Shown here one piece after another: positions 8,531 through 18,875 of a stretch of DNA of 64,000 nt. The DNA is from an uncultured Candidatus Melainabacteria bacterium (GTDB taxonomy: Bacteria > Cyanobacteriota > Vampirovibrionia > Gastranaerophilales > Gastranaerophilaceae). The stretch is from positions 1 to 64,000 of the forward strand of contig CATNBA010000002.1 of assembly GCA_950096985.1 (NCBI GenBank). Reading direction: 5' to 3'. The notes under the pieces were generated by a model. It searched no databases, was not told where the DNA came from, and saw nothing but the letters and a program-made list of their open reading frames with translations. The position numbers and the translations under genes are program-made. Position 1 is the stretch's first letter; every line of letters starts with the position of its first letter.

Positions 8531-9508
8531 CTAATGAGCTGGTGAAGCGTCACGCTTCTCGTTCCAGAAGTCTACTAACATACTGCAGAAGAATATACTT
8601 GAATAAGTTCCTATTGCAATACCTAGTATCATACAAAGTACAAAATCTCGTGTTGTTACACCGCCCCATAAATACAATGCAAGCAATGTAATCAAGGTTG
8701 TTAATGATGTATTAATACTTCTTGTTAAAGTTTGGTTTACTGATGCGTCAACAATTTCACCAAATGACATTTTTTTAGAATAATATCTTAAATTTTCTCT
8801 AATTCTGTCAAATACAACAATTGTATCGTGAACAGAGAAGCCGATTACCGTTAAAATTGCAGTAATGAATAAGCCGTCAATTTGTACGTTATAAACAAGT
8901 CCGAGAATTGAGAATACACCGACAACAAACACAACGTCGTGTAATACACCTAATATTGCCGCCAAAGCATAATCAAATCTAAATCTGAATGAAAGATATG
9001 CTACAATTCCCAAAAATGCAAGAGTAACAGCAATCAATGAATTTTTGAATAACTCTTTACCCATAGTAGGTCCTACAGAACTTACAGAAATCAATTCTGG
9101 GTTAGTGTAATTTTTTGTCAAACATTCGGTGATTTTATCTGCATCATCAGAACCTTCATCAATAAATTTTGTTCTGATAGAAATTATTGAATTAATGTTT
9201 GATTTTGTGTTTTCTTGTTGGGTATTGTTAACATTAAGGATTTGAATGTATGGATTTTCTACCCCTATACTTTCTAATGCCTCTCTCGTTTTTGTTACGT
9301 CATTGTTTTCAAGTTTTTGTTCTAAACCATATTGTAAAATAGTACCGCCGGTATAATCAATACCCACTTTTAATGGTGCATGGTTTGAGTATGTTACAGC
9401 AGAATAAATCATTGCAATGATACCCGGCACTAAAAGCAAGGTTGTTAAAAGCATCCACCACCATCTGTATTTTACGACTTTTACTTTATGTGTTGTTAAA
9501 TTTATCAT
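8531..9508 (-). CDS. secF: protein translocase subunit SecF
   Basis: GIDYTGGTILQ..TILTVIGFSVHDTIVVFDRIREN. Confidence 0.95.
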   Translation of the reverse strand: MINLTTHKVKVVKYRWWWMLLTTLLLVPGIIAMIYSAVTYSNHAPLKVGIDYTGGTILQYGLEQKLENNDVTKTREALESIGVENPYIQILNVNNTQQENTKSNINSIISIRTKFIDEGSDDADKITECLTKNYTNPELISVSSVGPTMGKELFKNSLIAVTLAFLGIVAYLSFRFRFDYALAAILGVLHDVVFVVGVFSILGLVYNVQIDGLFITAILTVIGFSVHDTIVVFDRIRENLRYYSKKMSFGEIVDASVNQTLTRSINTSLTTLITLLALYLWGGVTTRDFVLCMILGIAIGTYSSIFFCSMLVDFWNEKRDASPAH

Positions 9509-9517
9509 TTTGGTCTC

Positions 9518-10825
9518 CTAATCTAGTATCCCGAAACGAGCTTTTTCTCGTTTGGTTTCTGTAGCCTCATAACTTTGTCCGATTTCGTCTTTTCTAAGTC
9601 CGAACAGTGCAGGATGTTTTAACTCTCCTGTACCGAAGATTAAGTGCATGAAGTTTTTAGTAACTGTAATTGCCGTAAACATTGACACCATAACCCCGAT
9701 TGCAAGCGTTAGTGCAAAACCTTTTACAACACTTGTTCCCAAAAGATAAAGTATTGTACAAGTAATGATTGTTGTCATGTTTGAATCGAAAATACTTGTG
9801 AAAGCTCTGTCAAAACCTGAATTAATAGCTGTAAATAGGTTTCTGCCGGCTCTTAATTCTTCTTTTGTTCTCTCGAAAATAAGGATATTAGCATCAACTG
9901 CCATACCGATTGAAAGAATAAAGCCTGCAATACCTGCTAATGTAAGTGTTACAGGAATAGTTTTGAACAATGCAAACAGGATTAAGCTGTAAATAACTAA
10001 TGCTATGTCTGCGATTACGCCCGGAACGTGATAGAACAAAATCATAAATATCATAACCGCAGATAGTCCGATTATACCTGCTTTTCTTGATTTTGCAATA
10101 CTGTCAGCACCCAGTGTAGGTCCTACTGTATTTTCTTCAACGATTTTAGCAGGTACAGGCAGTGCTCCTGCATTCAATAGGTTAACCATTCTTTCTGCCT
10201 CTTCGTAAGCAAAACCGCTTTCTCCGCCGGAAATTTGAGCTTTACCGCCATAAATTGCCTCATTAACACGCGGTGCAGATTGAAGTTCTCCGTCAAAAAA
10301 GATTGCCATTTGCTGTCCTACAAGTGCTTTTGTTAAATCCGCGAATTTTTTAGCACCTTCTGCGTTAAATTCTAATGATACAACCCATTGACCTGTTGCG
10401 TCAGTGCTCAAAATTGATTTAGAAAGGTCTTGACCTGTCAAACCTGTTGAAACCCAAATTGGGGAACCGTCTGTCGCTTTACCTTCTTTTTTGAATTCTA
10501 ATTGTGCAGTTTCACCGATAAAAGCTTTTGCCTCTTTTAAGTCGGTAACATTTGGGATTTCGACAAGCAGTCTTTTGTCACCAACCTGTTGTACAACAGT
10601 TTCCGCAACACCGAGTTTATTAACACGTTGTTCAATTGCAAATTGAAGTCTGTTCATAACTTCAGGTGTAATTTTTGCAATACTTTCTGTGGTTTCGGCT
10701 TCAAGAAGCAATCTTGAACCGCCGACCAAGTCAAGTCCCAATTTTGTCGGTTTAACGAAAATCAGTATTGACGATATAATCACTACTGCTACGATAAACC
10801 AAAACATTAAAATTTTGTTCTTCAT
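9518..10825 (-). CDS. secD: protein translocase subunit SecD
   Basis: KLGLDLVGGSRLLLE..GMAVDANILIFERTKEELRAGR. Confidence 0.95.
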   Translation of the reverse strand: MKNKILMFWFIVAVVIISSILIFVKPTKLGLDLVGGSRLLLEAETTESIAKITPEVMNRLQFAIEQRVNKLGVAETVVQQVGDKRLLVEIPNVTDLKEAKAFIGETAQLEFKKEGKATDGSPIWVSTGLTGQDLSKSILSTDATGQWVVSLEFNAEGAKKFADLTKALVGQQMAIFFDGELQSAPRVNEAIYGGKAQISGGESGFAYEEAERMVNLLNAGALPVPAKIVEENTVGPTLGADSIAKSRKAGIIGLSAVMIFMILFYHVPGVIADIALVIYSLILFALFKTIPVTLTLAGIAGFILSIGMAVDANILIFERTKEELRAGRNLFTAINSGFDRAFTSIFDSNMTTIITCTILYLLGTSVVKGFALTLAIGVMVSMFTAITVTKNFMHLIFGTGELKHPALFGLRKDEIGQSYEATETKREKARFGILD

Positions 10826-10870
10826 TTTTTTGTCCTTTTTTATATATTCTCTTGTTATTTTGTCAATTTT

Positions 10871-10907
10871 GGTCAGTCTCTCACTTACGTGCGTTCCCGT
10901 TTTTGCC
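10871..10907 (-). promoter_or_regulatory. leader motif shared with ssb 5'UTR
   Basis: GGCAAAAACGGGAACGCACGTAAGTGAGAGACTGACC on minus strand, 45 nt before secD ATG. Confidence 0.55.
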
Positions 10908-10972
10908 TTTTTTATTCTCTTTTACTCTTATATTTTAATAAAAATTTGATATTTTATTATAGTCTGACTTGG

Positions 10973-11866
10973 CTAATCCTCGTTAATTTTGTCAAGAACA
11001 GCAAACAAGTCTTGTTTTTCAGTATCTGAAAGTTCTACAAGAGGTCGTCTTACGTAGTCTTCAATTATACCCAGATGTGCAAGCGCAGCTTTGACAGGTA
11101 CAGGATTTGGAGCCATAAATAATTTTCTGAAAGCAGGATATAATTTCTTGTGCATATTAACAGCAGGCAGATATTCTCCTGTTTTATAGTTTCGTATCAT
11201 TGATTTAATCTGTGCTCCAAAAATATGAGATGCAACAGAAACAACTCCTCTTGCTCCCAATGACATCATAGGCAAAGTCAAACTGTCATCGCCTGAAAGG
11301 ATTGAAAAATCTTCAGGACAGGCAAGTTTCATTTCGGTTACCATATCCATATCACCGAAGCTTTGTTTGATGGCAACAATATTATTGTATTTTTCGGCAA
11401 GTGCTGCAACTGTTTCAGGCTGCATATTTACACCGGTTCTTCCGGGGATGTTGTAAATAATAACAGGAAGATTTGTGCTTTCTGCTACTGCCGAGAAATG
11501 TTCAATCATTCCTTTTTGAGATGGTTTATTGTAGTAAGGAACTACTGATAAAATTGCATCAACTTCTTCTTTTTGAGCCCATTTAGCTGCCATAACCGCG
11601 GTATCAGTAGAGTTTGAACCTGCATTCATAATGACTTTTGCTTTATTTGCAACAGCTCTTTTGACTGTACTTAAAAGTTCAAATTCTTCTTCGTGTGTTA
11701 AAGTTGGACCTTCACCTGTTGTACCGGCAACAAGAACTGCATCCGTACCATGTGTTATTAAATATTTAGCAAGTTCTTCAGCTTTGTTATAATCAATTTC
11801 ACGTTTAGAATTAAACGGAGTAACCATTGCCGTAATAACTTCACCTGCATCGTATCTTAAAGCCAT
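10973..11866 (-). CDS. dapA: 4-hydroxy-tetrahydrodipicolinate synthase
   Basis: MVTPFNSKREIDYNKA..VAGTTGEGPTLTHEE..YNIPGRTGVNM. Confidence 0.95.
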   Translation of the reverse strand: MALRYDAGEVITAMVTPFNSKREIDYNKAEELAKYLITHGTDAVLVAGTTGEGPTLTHEEEFELLSTVKRAVANKAKVIMNAGSNSTDTAVMAAKWAQKEEVDAILSVVPYYNKPSQKGMIEHFSAVAESTNLPVIIYNIPGRTGVNMQPETVAALAEKYNNIVAIKQSFGDMDMVTEMKLACPEDFSILSGDDSLTLPMMSLGARGVVSVASHIFGAQIKSMIRNYKTGEYLPAVNMHKKLYPAFRKLFMAPNPVPVKAALAHLGIIEDYVRRPLVELSDTEKQDLFAVLDKINED

Positions 11867-11994
11867 ATTAAATACCTCATTTTACTCTATCCCTGCGTTA
11901 ATTATAAAACAAAATAATAAAAATGTGTAAAATATTAAGTTATTTATTGTTAATCTTTTTATTTCATGTTTTTTTCGTGTTAGTATTTATATAT

Positions 11995-12597
11995 ATGGAC
12001 TTGAAGAGCAGATTACAAAATTTGAGTAAGAAACAGAAGGCTTATATAGGTGCTTTCGCGGTCATAGTATCGCTTTTGATGTGGGCATTTATATCAGCAG
12101 GTATTATTACGCATAATTTTAACAGAAGTCAGCTTCAAACCGATCAAAACAGGCAGGAAGCTTTAATTCAGGGTATTATTCTTACAGAAACTAAAGATGA
12201 TAAGAAATACTGGGAGATTTACGGTGAAACCGGAAACTATGACAGTAAAAACGGGGTAGCCATGCTTAATAATCTCGTTGGAAATTTTTATAATGACAAT
12301 AATGAAGTTTCTATGAGTTTTGAATCTTCAAAAGGTACATATAATGAGGCAAAATCTCAGATTATATTATATGAAGATACTTTTATAGTATTAAAAGATT
12401 TGACTACTCTGCGAGCAAATAAACTTGTATGGTCGGGTAGTGATATGCCTATTATCGCAGAAGGAAATGTGAGAATTACAAGAAATACTGATTTTATTGC
12501 AACCGCATCAAAGGTTGAAATAAGTCCTGAATATGACAGGTTTAAAATTGTTGGAAATGCTGTTTCAAAAGTATACAGCGATAAGGAGATAAAGTGA
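11995..12597 (+). CDS. LptC-like LPS-export periplasmic protein (ORF extends back to 11923)
   Basis: N-terminal TM then EIYGETGNYDSKNGVAMLNNLVGNFY...; immediately precedes OstA-like gene. Confidence 0.7.
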   Translation: MDLKSRLQNLSKKQKAYIGAFAVIVSLLMWAFISAGIITHNFNRSQLQTDQNRQEALIQGIILTETKDDKKYWEIYGETGNYDSKNGVAMLNNLVGNFYNDNNEVSMSFESSKGTYNEAKSQIILYEDTFIVLKDLTTLRANKLVWSGSDMPIIAEGNVRITRNTDFIATASKVEISPEYDRFKIVGNAVSKVYSDKEIK

Positions 12598-13577
12598 GAA
12601 AGATATTTTTAGCGCTTATTATTACTTTGTTTGCTATGGGTTTGATTGTTCAGGCATCTGATTTGGTAATCGAATCTAAAACTCAAAGTTATGAAGAAAA
12701 AGAAAATAAAATAAAATTTGACGGTGATGTAAAAGTTACGATTGATGATTTAAAAGTTGTGGGTGATTATGCGGATGTAAGTATAGATGAAAACCAAAAA
12801 CCTGACACCGCGACTTTTTATGACAAACCGTATGCTTACGAAATTAAGAAAAACAAAAAGCGTGAAGTTAAAGCAAATATATTGAAACTTTCTTTAATAA
12901 CAAAAGTCGTAAAAGCTCAGGGCGATACGCAATCAATTGTTTTTGAAGGGAAAACTCCTATAGTAGTTATTAATGCCGATGAACAGGAATATGATACCAA
13001 AACAGGGATTATGACTGCAAACGGTGCTGTTACAATATTATATAAAGAACTTGAAACTTTTTCAGATAAAGCAAAAGTTAAAACGGATAAAAACGGTGAT
13101 TTGAAAGATATTGAACTTATCGGCAATGCAAGAATTAAGCAGCAGGGCGGAAATGAATCTTTTGCAGATAAATTTTTATATAATGCCGGCACAAAAGTTT
13201 TGACTGCAGTAGGAAATACAACGTCTAATGCGTTGATGGATGATGGAACTAAACTTATTTTGAAATCTTCACGTCAGGAGCTTATTCAAGATAAAAATAT
13301 TTTTAATGCGTCGGGAAATGTAAGAGTTTGGTATCAGGATTATTATGCAGTAGGACCTAAAATTACTGTTTATCCGAATAAAGAAGGTAAGCCGAACGAA
13401 ATTTATTTTTCAGGTCGTTCAAGTATTACTCAGGGAGTAAGAACTATCTATGCTGATAAAATAAGAATGACTATGAAACCGAAAGATTTCCATGCAGATG
13501 GTAATACCAGAACTGTTATTAAAAATATTGGTTCGGGCGATAACAGTGGTGACAGCGGGATAGGATTGGGATTATAA
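12594..13577 (+). CDS. LptA/OstA-like organic solvent tolerance/LPS transport protein
   Basis: signal peptide; repeated OstA-type strands (IKFDGDVKVTIDDLKVVGDYADVS; FNASGNVRVWYQDYYAVGPKI). Confidence 0.75.
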   Translation: MRKIFLALIITLFAMGLIVQASDLVIESKTQSYEEKENKIKFDGDVKVTIDDLKVVGDYADVSIDENQKPDTATFYDKPYAYEIKKNKKREVKANILKLSLITKVVKAQGDTQSIVFEGKTPIVVINADEQEYDTKTGIMTANGAVTILYKELETFSDKAKVKTDKNGDLKDIELIGNARIKQQGGNESFADKFLYNAGTKVLTAVGNTTSNALMDDGTKLILKSSRQELIQDKNIFNASGNVRVWYQDYYAVGPKITVYPNKEGKPNEIYFSGRSSITQGVRTIYADKIRMTMKPKDFHADGNTRTVIKNIGSGDNSGDSGIGLGL

Positions 13578-14347
13578 TGAGCAGTGTAGATAAAGCGATA
13601 GAATATTATAACAAGGGTGAATTTCAAAGTGCTATAGATGCATTCAGTGTTGTTTTGGAAGAATGTCCGGAGAATGCAGAACTTTATAACAATATAGCTT
13701 TATGTTATGCAAATTTAGGCGATTATGAAAAAGCTGAAAAAAATTATTTGAAGGCACAGGAATTAAATCCTAAGCTGCCTCAGGTATATATAAATCTTGC
13801 AGATATTTATTACCGTAATAAAGATATGGCAAACGGTATAGGACTTATTACAACGGGAATTTGCGAAATACCAGATAATATGGTTTTGCGTCACTATCTT
13901 GCCAGATTTTATATGGAAGATGCCAAACTTGATTTGGCTATCGACGAACTTGAAACTATATTAGAAGTTCAGCCTGATAATTATGATGTTTATTATGATT
14001 TAGCGAAAGTTCATTTTGAATTAGGCAATTATGCTTGTGCCATTGAAAATTTTGAAAACGTGCTTGAGTACAAAAGTGAAAATCCGTGGATATATTATTA
14101 TTTAGGTGAAGCATACGAAGCAAATGATGAGATTGATAAGGCTCTATCAAACTTCTTAAAAGCTATTGCACGTAACGATGCATTTGCTCCCGCATACAAA
14201 AAAGCTGCTATATTATTTCTTGCGCGTGGAGATTATGAAGATGCAATGGAATATTTTGAGGATTATACAAAATTAGATATTCCTGAAGAAGAAGCGGGTA
14301 AAATCAGAGAGTTGATGGAAAGAATTAAGAAAAAGCAAAATGGATAA
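13577..14347 (+). CDS. TPR repeat protein
   Basis: repeated A-LY-NIALCYANLGDYEKAEKNYLKAQELNP motifs. Confidence 0.85.
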   Translation: MSSVDKAIEYYNKGEFQSAIDAFSVVLEECPENAELYNNIALCYANLGDYEKAEKNYLKAQELNPKLPQVYINLADIYYRNKDMANGIGLITTGICEIPDNMVLRHYLARFYMEDAKLDLAIDELETILEVQPDNYDVYYDLAKVHFELGNYACAIENFENVLEYKSENPWIYYYLGEAYEANDEIDKALSNFLKAIARNDAFAPAYKKAAILFLARGDYEDAMEYFEDYTKLDIPEEEAGKIRELMERIKKKQNG

Positions 14348-15416
14348 ATACTGGATAGCTTTATCATCAATAGAGGAGTTGAGCAGTTCTTTTATTCAAA
14401 GACTGTATAATTATTTTGGTAATATTGAAAAAGCATACAATGCAAATGATTTATCATGTATTGACGGATTAAGTATTAAAAAATCCGAAAAATTTTTGCG
14501 CCTGCGTGATAAAACAGACCCTGATAAAACCATACAGGAACTTTTAAAGCGCGGAGTAAAATATTTGACATTTGAGGATGAAAACTATCCCTATATGTTG
14601 AAAAATATTAATAATCCGCCTTCTGTCCTTTATTATAAAGGAGATTTATTTGATTGTAATTTAGACCGAACTCTTGCGGTTGTCGGGTCACGGCGTGCCA
14701 CAAGTTATGCAAAAGATGCTTTGGCAAAGATTATTTCTGAGTTAAACGGAACTGATATTTGTATAGTTTCAGGACTTGCGTCAGGTATTGATACTACAGC
14801 ACACGTCACCGCGCTTGATAATAATTTAAAAACAATCGGTGTTATTGCAAGCGGTTTTGATTATACTTATCCTGCTTCAAACAAAGAGTTGTATAAAAGA
14901 ATTGAGGATGGAAACGGGGCAGTTGTGAGCGAATATTACCCGACATTTGAACCTTTAAAATTCCGTTTTCCTCAAAGAAACAGAATAGTATCAGGTTTAA
15001 GTTACGGTACGCTAGTTGCTGAGGCATCATTAAAAAGCGGAGCTCTTATAACTGCAAACCTAACTCTTGAACAGGGCAGAGAATTAATGTGTATACCAGG
15101 ATTGATTACAAATCCTAATACTGAGGGAATATATAAATTGCTGAAAAATGGCGCTGCACTTGTTACTTGTGCTGATGACGTTTTGGAAACTCTTGACTGG
15201 GAAGTCAAATTAGAACAGCAAAATTTGTTTAATCTTCCTGAATTGAGTGAAAATGAGCAAAGAATATATGAGGCTCTTAAAATTGAAGATAAATGCGTTG
15301 ATGAATTACAGGCATTTACAAGGTTGAGTATAGATGATTTATTGACCTACTTGACAACAATGGAGCTTAAAGGCATAATTAAACAGGTTGACGGGGATAG
15401 ATACAGGAAAATATAA
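14340..15416 (+). CDS. dprA: DNA processing protein DprA
   Basis: VVGSRRATSYAKDAL..SGLASGIDTTAH..GFDYTYPASNKELY. Confidence 0.93.
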   Translation: MDKYWIALSSIEELSSSFIQRLYNYFGNIEKAYNANDLSCIDGLSIKKSEKFLRLRDKTDPDKTIQELLKRGVKYLTFEDENYPYMLKNINNPPSVLYYKGDLFDCNLDRTLAVVGSRRATSYAKDALAKIISELNGTDICIVSGLASGIDTTAHVTALDNNLKTIGVIASGFDYTYPASNKELYKRIEDGNGAVVSEYYPTFEPLKFRFPQRNRIVSGLSYGTLVAEASLKSGALITANLTLEQGRELMCIPGLITNPNTEGIYKLLKNGAALVTCADDVLETLDWEVKLEQQNLFNLPELSENEQRIYEALKIEDKCVDELQAFTRLSIDDLLTYLTTMELKGIIKQVDGDRYRKI

Positions 15417-17710
15417 TGGCAGAGAAAAAAGAGAAATCATTGGTTATAGTTGAGTCTCCTGCAAAATCTAAAACTATCAGAAAGATTTTGGGTGACAGCT
15501 TTCAAATTGAGGCAAGTTTCGGGCATGTCAGAAACTTGCTGACAAAAGACCCTTCTACACAAAATTTGGGATTTGAAATAGAAAACCATTTTATGCCCAA
15601 GTTTGAGGTTATCCCGGGAAAACAGCAGGTAGTTAAAAAACTTAATGATATGGCAAAAAAAGTTGATAAAATTTACCTTGCATCCGACCCTGACCGTGAG
15701 GGAGAGGCTATTGCCTGGCATGTTCGCCAGATTTTGAAAGTGCCTGATGAAAAGATTTTACGAATTGTGTTTAACGAAATTACGCCTAAAGCTGTAAAAA
15801 CATCCGTTGCAAATCCTCGTTTGATTGATATGGATATGGTTCAGGCACAGCAGACAAGACAAATTTTGGATAAACTTGTAGGTTACAAATTATCACCGGT
15901 TCTGTGGAAACAAATAGGAAACAGAAATCTTTCGGCAGGACGTGTTCAATCCGTTGCACTCCGCATGATTTGCGAGAGAGAAGAAGAAATTGAAGCATTC
16001 ATACCTCAGGAATACTGGTCAATTCACACCAGTTTGGAAAAAGAAGGAAAGGTATTTGAGGCTGAGCTTTCTAAAATTAAAGATAAACCTGTTGAAAAAA
16101 CACTTAAAAATCAAGAAGAAGCTCAAAAAATTGTAGATTATCTGCAAGAGCCGTCACGTGAGTTTGAAGTCGCAAAAGTTACTAAAAAGACAATGAAACG
16201 TAAGCCGACTGCTCCTTTTATTACCTCTACTCTTCAAAGGGCTGCATCTTCAAAACTCGGTTTTGGCGTTCAAAAAACAATGCAGGTTGCGCAAAAACTA
16301 TATGAAGGTATGGAAATTGACGGTACTCCGGTCGGTTTGATTACCTATATGAGAACAGACAGTGTCCGTGTATCTGATGATGCGCAAGCCATGGCAAAAG
16401 ATTTTATTCTGGGAAATTTTGGAGAAAAATATTATCCCGAAACTCCTAATATTTACACAAAAGGCAAGCAAAACGTTCAAGATGCGCACGAGGCAATTCG
16501 TCCGTCTTATCCTGAAAGAACCCCGGAAAGTATTAAACAGTACCTTGATAATGACCAATATCGTCTGTATAAACTTATCTGGGATAAATTTATGTCATCA
16601 CAGATGTCAAATGCTGAAGTTGCAAACAAATCCCTGGAAATTAAAGCAGGTGATTGCACTTTAAAAGCTGGTACAAGCAAAGTTATTTTTGACGGTTTCT
16701 TAAAACTATATAACGATGCCGATGAACAAGAAAAAGATGCTGATGCAAAAATTCCTGATTTGGAAAAAGGTGATAAGGTTAACTGCAAAAAAGTTACGCC
16801 AAAACAGCACTTCACTCAGCCACCGCCAAGATACAATGAAGCTTCACTTGTTAAAGCTCTGGAAGAACACGGTATCGGACGACCTTCTACTTATGCAACA
16901 ATTATTACGGTTATTCAGACCCGTAAATACGTAGAAAAGAAAGAAAAGGCTCTGCATCCGACACTTTTGGGCAGAACTGTTTCAAAACAGCTTGTAGCGC
17001 AGTTTGCGGATATTATGGACTATAAATTTACGGCAGGTATGGAAACAAAACTCGACCAGATTGCTGAAAAAAAACTAATCTGGAATGATGTTTTGCAGGA
17101 ATTTTACGATCCGTTTATTGTTGAGGTTAATAAGGCTTTGCAAAACGGTGAACGCGTTAAAATTGAAAGTAAAATAAAGTGTCCTAATTGTGGAAAACCA
17201 ATGGTTTTGAGAACAAGTAAATTTGGAACACAATTCTTGGGTTGTTCTGGTTATCCCGAATGTAAAACAATGATGTCTTTAAACGCTTTATCAGAAGAAA
17301 CAGATGAGGAAAACAAAGAATCAGAAGTTTGTGAGGAAAAGTGCGAAAAATGTGGGTCTGATATGGTGTTTAAAACAGGACCTTACGGCAAATATATGGA
17401 ATGCACAAATGAAGATTGCAAACACAGAAAACCGTTTAGAAAATCAACAGGTGTTAAATGCCCGAAATGCGGTCAGGGAATGATTGTGGAAAGAAAATCA
17501 AAACGCGGTACTGTTTTTTACGGTTGTGACAAATATCCTGATTGTGACTTTACATTATGGAATGAACCGACAGGTGAGGAATGTCCCGAATGCAAATCAT
17601 TACTCGTTAAAAAAGTTTTGAAAAAAGGTACTGTAATTGCCTGCTCAAATATGAAATGCGGTTATAAAAAAGAGGTTGAGGAAAGCGCTGAAACCTCTAT
17701 GGAGGGCTAA
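15416..17710 (+). CDS. topA: DNA topoisomerase I with C-terminal zinc-finger repeats
   Basis: LVIVESPAKSKTIRKIL..DPDREGEAIAWH..; several CPxCG C-terminal modules. Confidence 0.95.
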   Translation: MAEKKEKSLVIVESPAKSKTIRKILGDSFQIEASFGHVRNLLTKDPSTQNLGFEIENHFMPKFEVIPGKQQVVKKLNDMAKKVDKIYLASDPDREGEAIAWHVRQILKVPDEKILRIVFNEITPKAVKTSVANPRLIDMDMVQAQQTRQILDKLVGYKLSPVLWKQIGNRNLSAGRVQSVALRMICEREEEIEAFIPQEYWSIHTSLEKEGKVFEAELSKIKDKPVEKTLKNQEEAQKIVDYLQEPSREFEVAKVTKKTMKRKPTAPFITSTLQRAASSKLGFGVQKTMQVAQKLYEGMEIDGTPVGLITYMRTDSVRVSDDAQAMAKDFILGNFGEKYYPETPNIYTKGKQNVQDAHEAIRPSYPERTPESIKQYLDNDQYRLYKLIWDKFMSSQMSNAEVANKSLEIKAGDCTLKAGTSKVIFDGFLKLYNDADEQEKDADAKIPDLEKGDKVNCKKVTPKQHFTQPPPRYNEASLVKALEEHGIGRPSTYATIITVIQTRKYVEKKEKALHPTLLGRTVSKQLVAQFADIMDYKFTAGMETKLDQIAEKKLIWNDVLQEFYDPFIVEVNKALQNGERVKIESKIKCPNCGKPMVLRTSKFGTQFLGCSGYPECKTMMSLNALSEETDEENKESEVCEEKCEKCGSDMVFKTGPYGKYMECTNEDCKHRKPFRKSTGVKCPKCGQGMIVERKSKRGTVFYGCDKYPDCDFTLWNEPTGEECPECKSLLVKKVLKKGTVIACSNMKCGYKKEVEESAETSMEG

Positions 17711-18823
17711 ATGAACCCTGAATTGATGGAACGCTTTCTTGCAAAGAAAGCTAAAAAATTAGGAATAACAGTTGAAGAATTAAAGGCGCAAAATAACACT
17801 TCACCTGTTGCAGAACCAGAACCCCAGTATTTTCAGCAGACAATTCAACAGCAGATTGAGCAGACTTATGAACCGTTGCCGGCACAGCCTGAAAGGGTTG
17901 AAGTTCCATCGTATGTCTTCGGACCTGCAAAATCTGAGGAAGTTAAACCTGTTGAAACTCCCGTTGAAATTAAAGACACACGCGAAAATAAATTTGCACT
18001 TATCGGTTATCCTCTGGGACATTCTCTGTCAAAAGTTATTCATGAAGCAGGATTTAAGAGTCTTGGTATCGAAGCATCTTATGATATCTTGGAAACTCCG
18101 CCCGATGAACTTGTCGATAGAATTAAATTTTTAAAAACAAACGGATACAAGGGGTTTAATGTTACTATTCCGCTGAAACTTCCTATTTCACTTTTTGTTA
18201 ATGAAGTTGATAGTTATGCAGACTTGGCGCGTGCGGTTAATACGGTTTATATTGAGGCTGATAAGTCATTGAAAGCTTATAATACTGATGTTATAGGGTT
18301 TAAACGTGCAATCCCTTCTGATATTGATTTAAGAGGTAAAAAGGTGGCAATTTTAGGTACAGGCGGTGCTGCGCATGCAGCGTGTGTTGCATTGACTGAA
18401 TGCGGTGTAAAAGAGATTGCATTTTTTACTCGGAATATACCTAATTCAATAGACCTAATGAACTATGTAAGACGTAAATTCCCGTCAATTGATTTCAACG
18501 TTTATCAGATAGAAAATATCAAAAGTTTGGATGAGTTTTCACTACTTGTCAATACAACTCCTATAGGTATGCTTGGAAAAGCAGGTGATATGTCTCCGAT
18601 TGATATGCGGACATTGGAAACATTGAAATCTGATGCTGTTGTTTATGATGTTATTTACAACCCTAAAAAAACTGTTTTGATAAAAGATGCACAAAAGTTG
18701 GGTTTGAAAACAATAACAGGACTTGATATGTTAATTTTTCAAGCAGTTGCTGCTCAGGAAAAATGGACGGGACACATACCAGATTGGAAAGATATGAAAA
18801 TCGCAGCTCTTGAAGAATTATAA
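17711..18823 (+). CDS. aroE: shikimate dehydrogenase with about 90-aa N-terminal extension
   Basis: FALIGYPLGHSLSKVIHEAGF..FNVTIPLKLPI..GTGGAAHAA; P/Q/E-rich N-terminus. Confidence 0.9.
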   Translation: MNPELMERFLAKKAKKLGITVEELKAQNNTSPVAEPEPQYFQQTIQQQIEQTYEPLPAQPERVEVPSYVFGPAKSEEVKPVETPVEIKDTRENKFALIGYPLGHSLSKVIHEAGFKSLGIEASYDILETPPDELVDRIKFLKTNGYKGFNVTIPLKLPISLFVNEVDSYADLARAVNTVYIEADKSLKAYNTDVIGFKRAIPSDIDLRGKKVAILGTGGAAHAACVALTECGVKEIAFFTRNIPNSIDLMNYVRRKFPSIDFNVYQIENIKSLDEFSLLVNTTPIGMLGKAGDMSPIDMRTLETLKSDAVVYDVIYNPKKTVLIKDAQKLGLKTITGLDMLIFQAVAAQEKWTGHIPDWKDMKIAALEEL

Positions 18824-18826
18824 TGC

Positions 18827-18855
18827 TTGAAATATTCATGAAAATGTTTTATAAT
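18827..18855 (+). promoter_or_regulatory. putative promoter TTGAAA-17-TATAAT for prepilin locus 2
   Basis: TTGAAA 18827-18832; TATAAT 18850-18855. Confidence 0.6.
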
Positions 18856-18875
18856 AATTAAAAAGGAGTTGTATT

